A stretch of DNA of 64,000 nucleotides from Syngnathus acus. Lineage: Eukaryota; Chordata; Actinopteri; Syngnathiformes; Syngnathidae. The stretch lies in the NCBI RefSeq assembly GCF_901709675.1, contig NC_051098.1, forward strand, positions 312,001-376,000. The letters are read 5' to 3'. The notes below the pieces were generated by a model. It had not been told where the DNA came from, did not search any database, and saw only the letters and a program-made list of their open reading frames with translations. Position 1 is the stretch's first letter. Each line of letters begins with the position of its first letter. This document shows positions 42,158-50,921 of this stretch, one piece after another. The position numbers and the translations under genes are program-made.

Positions 42158-45100
42158 CATCCATCCATCTTCTTCCGCTTATCCGGGGTCGGGTCGCGGG
42201 GGCAGCAGCTTCAGGAGGGACTCCCAGACTGCCCTCTCCCCAGCCACTTCATCTAGCTCATCCCGGGAGATCCCAAGGCGTTCCCAGGCCAGCTGAGAGA
42301 CATAGTCTCTCCAGCGCGTCCTGGGTCGTCCCCGGGGTCTCCTACCGGTGGGACATGCCCGGAACACCTCCCCAGGGAGGCGTCCAGGAGGCATCCTGAT
42401 GAGATGCCCGAGCCACCTCATCTGGCTCCTCTCAACGTGGAGGAGCAGCGACTCTACTCCGAGTCTCTCCCGGATGACCGAACTTCTCACCCTATCTCTA
42501 AGGGAGAGCCCGGACATCCTGCGGAGAAAACTCATTTCGGCCGCTTGTATCCGGGATCTCGTTCTTTCGGTCACGACCCATAGCTCGTGACCATAGGTGA
42601 GGGTAGGAGCGTAAATCGACCGGTAAATTGAGAGCTTTGCCTTTTGGCTCAGCTCTCTCTTCACCACGACGGACCGCTACAGAGTCCGGATTACTGCCGA
42701 CGCTGCACCGGTCCGCCTGTCGATCTCGCGCTCCATCCTCCCCTCACTCGTGAACAAGACCCCAAGATACTTAAACTCCTCCACTTGGGGCAGGATCTCA
42801 TCCCCGATCCGGAGAGGGCATTCCACCCTTTTCTGATCGAGGACCATGGACTCGGATTTGGAGGTGCTGACCCTCATCCCGACCGCTTCACACTCGGCTG
42901 CGAACCGCTCCAGTGAGAGCTGGAGATCACGGCCTGAAGAAGCCAAAAGCACCACGTCGTCTGCAAAAAGCAGAGACGCGATGCTGAGGTCCCCAAACCG
43001 GACACCCTCAACGCCTCGGCTGCGCCTAGAAATTCTGTCCATAAAAATTATGAACAGAATCGGTGACAAAGGGCAGCCTTGGCGGAGTCCAACCCTCACT
43101 GAGAACGAATCCGACTTACTGCCGGAAATGCGGACCAAACTCTGGCATCGGTGATACAGGGACCAAACCGCCCTTATCAGTTGGCTCGGTACCCCGTACT
43201 CCCGAAGCACCCCCCACAGAACCTCCCGAGGGACACGGTCGAACGCCTTCTCCAAGTCCACAAAACACATGTGGACTGGTTGGGCGAACTCCCATGCACC
43301 CTCGAGGATCCTGCTGAGGGTGAAGAGCTGGTCCACTGTTCCACGGCCAGGACGAAAGCCACACTGTTCCTCCTGAATCCGAGGTTCGACCTCCCGACGG
43401 ACCCTCCTCTCCAGCACCCCTGAATAGACCTTACCAGGGAGGCTGAGGAGTGTAATTCCCCTGTAATTGGAACACACCCTCCGGTCCCCCTTCTTAAAGA
43501 GGGGAACCACCACCCAAGTCTGCCAATCCAGAGGCACTGTCCCCGATGTCCACGCGATGTTGTAGAGACGTGTCAGCCATGACAGCCCCACAACATCCAG
43601 AGCCCTTAAGAAATCCGGGCGGATCTCATCCACCCCCGGGGCCTTGCCACCGAGGAGTTTTTTAACTACCTCAGTGACTTCGACCCCAGAGATTGGAGAG
43701 TTCGCCTCAGAGTCCCCAGGCCCTGCTTCCACAATGGAAGGCGTGTCGGTGGAATTGAGGAGGTCTTCGAAGTATTCTCCCCACCGACACACGACGTCCC
43801 GAGTCGAGGTCAGCAGCACGCCATCTCCACTGTAAACAGTGTTGACGTTGCACTGCTTCCCCCTCCTGAGACGCCGGATGGTGGACCAGAATTTCCTCGA
43901 AGCCGTCCGGAAGTCATTCTCCATGGCCTCGCCAAACTCCTCCCACGTCCGGGTTTTTGCGTCAGCAACCGCCGAAGCCACGTTCCGCTTGGCCATCCGG
44001 TACCTGTCAGCTGCCTCCGGAGTCCTGCAGGCCAAAACGGCCCGATAGGACTCCTTCTTCAGCTTGACGGCATCCCTTACCGCCGGTGTCCACCACTCGG
44101 ACTCAATGTCCCCCGCCTCCCCCGGGACGTGGGAAAAGCTCTGCCGGAGGTGGGAGTTGAAGCTCTTCCTGACAGGGGATTCCGCCAGACGTTCCCAGCA
44201 GACCCTCACAGAGCGTTTGGGTCTGCCAGGTCGGACTGGCATCTTCCCCCACCATCGGAGCCAACCCACCACCAGGTGGTGATCAGTTGACAGCTCCGCC
44301 CCTCTCTTCGCCCGAGTGTCCAAAACATGCGGCCGCAGATCTGATGACACGACTACAAAGTCGATCATCGAACTGCGGCCTAGGGTGTCCTGGTGCCAAG
44401 TGCACACATGGACACCCTTATGTTTGAACATGGTGTTCATTATAGAAAATCCGTGTCGAGCACAGAAGTCCAACAATAGAACACCACTCGGGTTCAGATC
44501 GGGGGGGCCGTTCCTCCCAATCACGCCCTTCCAGGTCTCACTGTCATTGCCCACGTGAGCATTGAAGTCACCCAGTAGAACGATGGAGTCCCCAGAAGGA
44601 GCGCTCTCCAGCACTTCCTCCAGGGACTCCAAGAAGGGTGGGTACTCTGAGCTGCCGTTTGGTGCATAGACACAAACAACAGTCAGGACCCGTCCCCCCA
44701 CCCGAAGGCGGAGGGAGGCTACCCTCTCGTTCACCAGGGTGAACCCCAATGTGCAGGCGCCCAGCCGGGGGGCAATAAGTATACCCACACCTGCTCGACG
44801 CCTCTCACCGTGGGCAACTCCAGAGTGGAAGAGAGTCCAGCCCCTCTCGAGAGGGCTTGAACCGGAACCCAAACTGTGCGTGGAGGCAAGTCCGACTATA
44901 TCTAGTCGGAACTTTTCTGCCTCGCACACCAGCTCGGGCTCCTTTCCAGCCAAAGAGGTGACATTCCATGTCCCAAGAGCCAGCTTCTGCAGCCGGGGAT
45001 CAGACCGCCAAGGTCCCTGCCTTTGGCCGCCGCCCAGCTTGCACTGCACCCGACCCCTTTGGCCCCTCCCACAGGTGGTGAGCCCATGGGAAGGGCATTT

Positions 45101-45272
45101 CCTTTTCAGGCTGTGCCCGGCCGGGCCCCATGGGCGAAGGCCCGGCCACCAGACGCTCGCCTTCGAGCCCCGCCTCCAGGCCTGGCTCCAGAGGGGGGCC
45201 CCGGTGACCCGCGTCCGGGCGAGGGAAATCTGTGTCCATATATCTTTTTCATCATAAGGGGCTTTTATTTAT
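42158..45272 (-). mobile_element. Rex3: Rex3 LINE, nearly complete
   Basis: 3115 bp between copies of TTTATTTACCACTT (42144-42157 and 45273-45286), a 14-bp target duplication. The 3-prime end has three GATG units. The coding frame runs from about 45049 to 42179, with one stop codon inside. The sequence CGGTGACAAAGGGCAGCC at 43060-43077 corresponds to the conserved stretch used to detect Rex3 in fishes (from memory). RTE clade. It is inserted in the retroviral relic. Confidence 0.92.
42179..45049 (-). pseudogene. Rex3: Rex3 endonuclease-reverse transcriptase, one internal stop
   Basis: Residues 1-790 are open: endonuclease from [13 protein letters not shown] (~25) through [11 protein letters not shown] (~160) and STDHHLVVG (~255), linker, then RT with [18 protein letters not shown] (~530), [43 protein letters not shown] and [11 protein letters not shown] (~700). 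A TAG (complement of 42677-42679) stops it. The same frame then continues for 166 codons to the natural end with SFLRRMSGLSLRDRVRSS and WLGHLIRMPPGRLPG. No frameshift was seen. A single-base change (Tyr-type codon to TAG) would explain the stop. The start Met is uncertain, as homology may extend upstream. Confidence 0.88.
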
Positions 45273-45286
45273 TTTATTTACCACTT

Positions 45287-45647
45287 GATTTGCAAATTTT
45301 AACTTTAGTGTACACACACAATTTGATCTCTGGTCATTTGTCATTGGGCATACAAACAGCATTGTCATACTTCTTGTATGGACAGGAGCTCTAATAATAA
45401 AAAAATTCTCATGATCTGACAATGACATGTTTTGCTGTCATATGGGGGAGGCTTCAGGTCCTTTAAATTTGGATACATGATTTGCATAGGAGCGGAAGCG
45501 CCTCTTGCCCCTTTGCTTGAGCTGCGGCCTTACACCAGCGCACTGGGGCCTTATTGTGTTCTGGTCTGACAAACACTTGTGACCTTATCAGTTTTCATCT
45601 TTCTATGTTTTGTCTCTTGAATTTGTTCTCATCTCTTTGTGAAGATA
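45287..45647 (-). other. Retroviral-relic continuation, unrecognised
   Basis: AT-rich DNA following the Rex3 target duplication; it was contiguous with 42143 before insertion. No motif is recognised. It abuts the truncated left side of the Tc1 near 45648. Confidence 0.45.
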
Positions 45648-45751
45648 AATCTCCGTCCCAGACTCAGGTCTTTTGCAGACTCCAACAGGTTTTCTTCCAG
45701 AATGGTCCTGTATTTGGCTCCATCCATCTTCCCATCAATTTTAGCCATCTT

Positions 45752-46476
45752 CTGTGGTGGCGTCCGCCATTTTTTATGGGGTGGTCTGCTGGAGCAGCGG
45801 CATCACTGCAGCGGAGAGGAAGAGGCTGGACAAGGTGGTGAAGAAAGCCGGCACTGTCCTGGGCTGCAGTCTGGACCGGGTGGAGGTGGTGGGGGAGAGG
45901 AGGATGGTGGCTAAGCTGTCCTCCATCATGGACAATGTCTTCCACCCCCTTCATGAGACTGTCAGAGCCCTGGAGAGCTCCATCAGTGACCGGCTTCGTC
46001 ACCCACGATGCACCACCGAGAGGCATCGCAGGTCCTTCCTCCCTGCTGCCATCAGACTGTACAACCAGGCCGATCACCGTAGCTAACGGACAAAATAACA
46101 TGCAATAACGTGCAATAACCATATGTGCAATCACACTATGTGCAATATCTGTCTACCCTCACACTCTTTTACCTGCTTTCTTTGCACTGTTTTTTATTTA
46201 TTTTTTATATTTTTATTTTATTTTTATTTTTTCTTTTTCTTCACTTGCACTATTTTTTTTATCTAATATTTTTTTTATCTCCACTGCATATTGTGTATTG
46301 TGTATTTTGTATACACTGTCCATATTTTTTAATTATATATACCTTCTACTTCTTTAAAATCTTTTACCCCCTTCCCCGCATGCGTGTGTGTGTGTATATG
46401 TTAAGTGTACTGCTGCTAACATAGGAGTTTCCCCATTGAGGGAATAATAAAGGATTATCTTATCTTATCTTATCTT
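45752..46476 (+). mobile_element. LINE 3-prime fragment with (TTATC)n tail, in Tc1
   Basis: Same family as 15918-16735, at high identity. The target duplication is ATCTT (45747-45751 and 46477-46481), though it blends with the TTATC tail. The coding end 45754-46086 is open and ends QADHRS. It interrupts the Tc1 transposase exactly at the G-T-G-K/K-M joint. Confidence 0.88.
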
Positions 46477-47090
46477 ATCTTCCCTGTCCCTGCTGAAGAA
46501 AAGCAGGCCCAAACCATGATGCTGCCACCACCATGTTTGACAGTGGGGATGGTTTGTTCAGGGTGATGAGCTGTGTTGCTTTTACGCCAAACATATCGTT
46601 TTGCATTGTGGCCAAAAAGTTCGATTTTGGTTTCATCTGACCAGAGCACCTTCTTCCACATGTTTGGTGTGTCTCCCAGGTGGCTTGTGGCAAACTTTAA
46701 ACGAAACCTTTTATGGATATCTTTGAGAAATGGCTTTCTTCTTGCCACTCTTCCATAAAGGCCAGATTTGTGCAGTGCACGACTGATTGTTGTCCTATGG
46801 ACAGACTCTCCCACCTCAGCTGTAGTTATCTGCAGTTCATCCAGAGTGATCATGGGCCTCTTGGCTGCATCTCTGATCAGTCTTCTCCTTGTTTGAGATG
46901 AAAGTTTGGAGGGACGGCCGGGTCTTGGTAGATTTGCAGTGGTCTGATACTCCTTCCATTTCAATATAATTGCTCGCACAGTGCTCCTTGAGCTGTTCAA
47001 AGCTTGGGAAATCTTTTTGTATCCAAATCCGGCTTTAAACTTCTCCACCACAGTATCTCGGACCTGCCTGGTGTGTTCCTTTGTTTTCAT
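46477..47090 (-). pseudogene. Tc1 transposase, N-terminal two thirds
   Basis: Starts M-K-T-K-E-H-T-R-Q-V-R-D. Paired helix-turn-helix DNA-binding region (KKISQALNSSRSTVRAII), then the AT-hook-like GRPSKLSSQTRRRL linker, then the catalytic domain to WSDETKIELFGHNAKRY (first Asp of DDE) and HGGGSIMVWACFSSAGTGK. The open frame ends at the LINE insertion. The rest (KMDGAKYRTILEENLLESA) continues at 45748-45650, but the second Asp and the Glu region are gone. Tc1 cut-and-paste enzymes move elements into TA sites; this copy cannot. Confidence 0.9.
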
Positions 47091-47504
47091 GGTTCTCTCT
47101 GCGCTTTAAACAGAACCCTGAGACTATCAAAGAGCAGGTGCATTTATACGGAGACTTGATTACACACAGGTGCATTCTATTTATCATCATCAGTCATTTA
47201 GGACAACATTGGATCATTCAAAGATCCTCACTGAACTTCTGGAGTGAGTTTGCTGCACTGAAAATAAAGGGGCCGAATAATATTGCACGCCCCACTTTTC
47301 AGTTTTTTATTTGTTAAAAAAGTTAAAATTATCCAATAAATTTCGTTCCACTTCACGATTGTGTCCCACTTGTTGATTCTGGACAAAAAATTAAAATTTT
47401 ATATCTTTATGTTTGAAGCCTGAAATGTGGCGAAATGTTGAAAGATTCAAGGGGGCCGAATACTTTCGCAAGGCACTGTATATATATATATATATATCAT
47501 AGGC

Positions 47505-48232
47505 ACTTACTTTTAATATGTAATTTATCATTTCAAACTAGTATATTTCCCACCAGAATGAAAACAGCTAAAGTCATACCACTGTACAAAGCCGGGAACA
47601 AACGCCAATTCATAAATTACAGACCTGTCTCATTACTTTCACAATTTCCTATGATCTTAGAGAAACCTTTCAATAAACGATTGGACAGATTCATTGATAA
47701 GCACAAGTAACTTGCAGAAAGTCAATATGGGTTTAGGGCACAAAGATCAACATCACATGCCTTAATGGAATTGACTGAAGTAATCACTCATTGTGTAGAC
47801 CAGAGAGAATATGCACTTGGAATATTTATAGATTTAAAAGAAGCTTTTGATACAATAGATCACAATATTTAGGTCAATAAACTGGAAACATATGGAATTA
47901 GGGGGATAGTTGTAAACTGGGTGAAAAGCTTCTTAAGCAATTGAAAGCAATTTCTAAAGTTGGGGGATACTTCCTCATCACGTTTGAACATCACCTGTGG
48001 GGTCCCCCAGGGGTTAGTATTGGGGCCAAAATTATTTCTGTTGTACATTAATGATATAGACAATGTACTACAATGTATTTGCAGATGACCCAAACATTCT
48101 AGGCACTGGGGACAATATGAAACAGTTAGTAGATGAGGTCAATAATGAGCTATTTAAATTTAAAAAAATATTTGATCTTGATAAATTATCTTTAAATTTG
48201 AAGAAAACAAAACTAATTTATTTTGGGAAAAA
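47505..48232 (+). pseudogene. Old LINE, piece 4: reverse transcriptase
   Basis: Reads RMKTAKVIPLYKAGNKRQFI and NYRPVSLLSQFPMILEKPFN, then QYGFRAQRSTSHALMELTE, IFIDLKEAFDTIDHNI (catalytic Asp), GVPQGLVLGPKLFLLYINDI and FADDPNILGTGD (the FADD box), up to KLIYFGKN. Several stops and at least one frameshift occur. It is the 3-prime continuation of pieces 1-3 and is cut at 48233 by a TA-TIR end. Confidence 0.8.
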
Positions 48233-48234
48233 TA

Positions 48235-48656
48235 CCGTATTAGCCCGAATATACGACGACCCCGATTATAAGACAACCCCCTCTTTTTCAAGACTCAAGT
48301 TTGAAAAAAGACTTTTTGAACACCAAATTTAATTTTTATACACAAAATAATTACATCTGAAACAAATTATTATAACAATATATTCGAGAGAAAAAGCATG
48401 TTATTTTGCCTCATTCAAATCATGCAAAAACTGTCTATCACATCTTAATATCTGAACATTTAAATATGTAAACTAAAGTGCAATCACATTTGTAAATGAA
48501 TGGCTTCTGGTTTTCTGAAATGTAAATAAACCAATCTACTGTGATAAAACAACAAAATTGCAATAACTGCATCAAAGTGAAGTCTAACTGTAATCTTGAA
48601 ACAAATCTGATTAAGGAAAAACATTGCAATAAAATAATGCACACTGCTACCGCTAT
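48235..48656. mobile_element. TA-TIR element, family 4 (left end only)
   Basis: Starts CCGTATTAGCCCGAATATAC after TA (48233-48234) and continues with CCCCGATTATAAGACAACCCC, an inner repeat of the same type as families 1-3. The right end is not found: a gypsy LTR begins at 48657 and nothing matching occurs after 53.5 kb. Confidence 0.7.
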
Positions 48657-48962
48657 TGTTGGGGAGCCTGAGGACAGTATAGGGGGTTGGCTCGGATGGT
48701 TATGCTCTTTTCGCCCCCGGGTGTCGGTCAGAACACAGGAGGGAAGGACGTGGTTCAGTTTTGATTGCTTACTTGTCATATACGGTAGTATATAGAATGT
48801 GGGTTGCGCCTGCGCGCATAGCAGGGTTATTACGGGAGCCTGGAGGAGGTGCATGTTGGCGGCACGGCCTGTGGAAAGACAGTCGGGAAGTAAACGTTTG
48901 ATGCCAATAAAAGCGAGCGTGTTGCTCAAAGATAGTTTGCCTCTATAAACGTTTTATTTACA
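48657..48962 (+). repeat. Gypsy 5-prime LTR
   Basis: TGTTGGGGAGCCTGAGG ... CGTTTTATTTACA. CCAATAAAAGCGAG near 48904 supplies a polyadenylation signal. Just after it, AGTGTCAGAAGTAAAAGTGG leads to the gag ATG at 48987; this stretch is the likely primer site, though I cannot match it to a tRNA. Confidence 0.8.
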
Positions 48963-48986
48963 TAGTGTCAGAAGTAAAAGTGGACC

Positions 48987-49640
48987 ATGGCAAAGTTCCA
49001 CCCGCCGAGCAGCTTTTCCTTTGACAAACCGGTAGAATGGCCGGATTGGAAGCAGCGTTTGGTGAGATTCAGAACTGCGACCAAACAGGACAGCCTGATC
49101 TATGCAATGGGAAGCGAAGCGGAGAATATCTACCGTTCGTTTGTGTTTGCAGAAGATGAAGATGAGGATTTTTCAATTGTTCTAGCAAAGTTCGACGACT
49201 ACTTTGTCCCGCGGCGGAATGTAATACATGAACGGGCATGAAATTTTAACGACATAAGTTTTGCTCAAATATGGCTTTTTCTGTGAAAAAACATTACCTT
49301 TAAACTCCCGTAACTTTTATCCCCGAATTTATCTGCACTTTTATTCACATCAGCATGTACAAAGAGTGGGTGAGAAAGCTGAGACTTTTATTCGGGCTTT
49401 ATACGACCTTGCTGTGCATTGTGATTTCGGCATAACAAAGGATGAGAATATCCGTGACCGGATCGTAGTAGGAATCCTCGATAAGGAAGTCTCCCGTAAA
49501 TTGCAGTTGACCAAGGACTTGACACTAGCGCTGACCATAGAGACAGTCAGGCAGGTGGAAGAAGTTGCTTCACATGTCAGAATGCAGGGAAAGGCAGCGG
49601 GGACAATACGCGAGGTCACCCACAAGCGCAAAAAGGAACT
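48987..49640 (+). pseudogene. gag: Gypsy gag (capsid-like), broken
   Basis: ATG at 48987 opens MAKFHPPSSFSF, then WPDWKQRLVRFRTATKQDSL and FDDYFVPRRNVIHERA, the capsid start of fish gypsy elements. A stop follows at 49239 with ~110 bp of foreign or scrambled sequence. Gag homology resumes at about 49351 with RVGEKAETFIRALYDLAVHC and RDRIVVGILDKEVSRKLQLT. After 49640 a LINE fragment is joined. Confidence 0.82.
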
Positions 49641-49642
49641 GG

Positions 49643-49832
49643 TGTTGGGCGCTTCAACACGTCTATGCGGCAGTGGGGACTGGCGGACAGTGCGGCATGC
49701 GAGTGTGGAGCCCCCGAGCAGACAGCCGACCACATCATCAACCCCCTATATAGACCACCCTCAGAGGCCGGCCTCTTCGACCTGGGACCAGAGATGCTGG
49801 CGTGGCTCCACGACACCAAGTTGGTGCTCTAA
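49643..49832 (+). mobile_element. LINE C-terminal fragment inside gag
   Basis: In the frame starting near 49646 the sequence reads MRQWGLADSAACECGAPEQT, then ADHIINPLYRPPSEAGL and ends WLHDTKLVL before a TAA. This C-x-C-G-A-P-E-Q-T-A-D-H motif is the C-terminal end found in some fish LINE proteins. It is only ~60 codons long and is followed within 20 bp by the SINE. Confidence 0.65.
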
Positions 49833-49847
49833 CCAACTCTTACCAGC

Positions 49848-50140
49848 TCAGTGGCCTAGTGGTAGAGTGTCCGCCCTGAGACTGGAAGGGTGTGGGTTCA
49901 AACCCCGGCCGGGTCATACCAAAGACTATAAAAATGGGACCCATTGCCTCCCTGCTTGGCACTCAGCATTAAGTGTTGGAATTGGGGGGTTAGATCACCA
50001 AATGATTCCCGAGCGCGGCACCGCTGCTGCTCACTGCTCCCCTCTCCCCCAGGGGATGGATTAAAATCACACAGAGGACACATTTCACCACACCAGATGT
50101 GTGTGTGACGATCATTGGACTTTAACTTTAACTTTAACTA
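49848..50140 (+). mobile_element. tRNA-derived SINE inside gag
   Basis: Same family as 5433-5748, with A box at TAGTGGTAGAGTGTCCGCC, B box GGTTCAAACCC and an AACTTT tail. No clear target duplication. It joins the LINE fragment on its left and the GA repeat on its right. Confidence 0.88.
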
Positions 50141-50147
50141 ACGTTAC

Positions 50148-50232
50148 ACGAGAGAGAGAGAGAGAGGAGAGAGAGAGGAGAGATGAGAGAGAGAGGAGAG
50201 AGAGATGAGGGAGATGAGAGAGAGAGAGAGGA
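50148..50232 (+). repeat. (GA)n-rich low-complexity tract
   Basis: GA dinucleotides broken by GGAG and GATGA variants, between the SINE and gypsy gag. Confidence 0.95.
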
Positions 50233-50239
50233 AAAGGCT

Positions 50240-50643
50240 GCCATTTTAGGAAAAAGGGAGGAAATAGAGGACAATGTGGACAGTGCGGGAAAGCGTGGCA
50301 TAGCAAAGAAGAGAACTGCCCAGGTAAAAATTCGACATGTAACTCCTGCAGCAAGGTTGGACACTGGGCCAAGGTTTGTAGGTACAAAAAAACAGTGAGT
50401 GAGGTCAGAGAACAAATGGAGGAGCCACAGCGGAAGCCGGGGTCGGATCCGTATTTCATGGGGGCTGTGAGTAAGTCGGGTGGGTCACCAGACCAGTGGG
50501 CCGTTAAGGTAATGATGGGTTCCACACCAGTCAACTTCAAAATTGACACTGGCGCGGATGTGAATGTCATTTGCGAGGAGACCTACTCACTCATCCCTTT
50601 ACGACCACTGGAGCCTGCGGATATGCCGAGCTACAGTGCCTAG
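50240..50643 (+). pseudogene. Gypsy nucleocapsid zinc knuckles and protease
   Basis: Two zinc knuckles: C-G-Q-C-G-K-A-W-H-S-K-E-E-N-C (spacing slightly off) and CNSCSKVGHWAKVC (C-x2-C-x4-H-x4-C). In the same frame the protease follows with KIDTGADVNVI (catalytic DTG). The frame stops at 50641 through a frameshift; pol continues in another frame. Confidence 0.82.
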
Positions 50644-50906
50644 GCAAAATCCAGAGCACTGTAACCTACAAGGGTAAGACACACCCACTCACGGCGTACG
50701 TTGTCCGCGGCCTTACTGTAAACAACCTACTCAGTAGGCCAATGTCAGTGACTATGAATCTAGTGAGAAGAGTGGAGGCAACTGTGGGCAACAAGGGCCA
50801 CAGTGGACATGTGGGAGCATACGGGGAGCATGGGACATTAAAGACTGAACCAGTGAAAATAACACTGAGAGAGGATGCTCAGCCATATGCTGTTTACACA
50901 GCGTGA
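50571..50906 (+). pseudogene. pol: Gypsy pol, segment between protease and RT
   Basis: The 111-codon frame holds GKIQSTVTYKGKTHPLTAYV, NNLLSRPMSVTM and KITLREDAQPYAVYTA. It ends at a TGA (50904-50906) and continues in frame after it with RVPLP and the main pol frame. A CGA-to-TGA transition would explain the stop. Confidence 0.8.
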
Positions 50907-50921
50907 CGTGTACCCCTCCCT

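Larger units (their letters stand above)
45648..47478 (-). mobile_element. Tc1-type transposon, left end truncated
   Basis: The right terminus reads CGAAAGTATTCGGCCCCCTT on the minus strand and ends CACTG at 47478, followed by TA repeats, as in fish Tc1 families. The transposase lies on the minus strand. A LINE fragment (45752-46476) splits it. The left end is lost: homology stops after L-S-L-G-R-R-F at about 45648. Confidence 0.85.
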
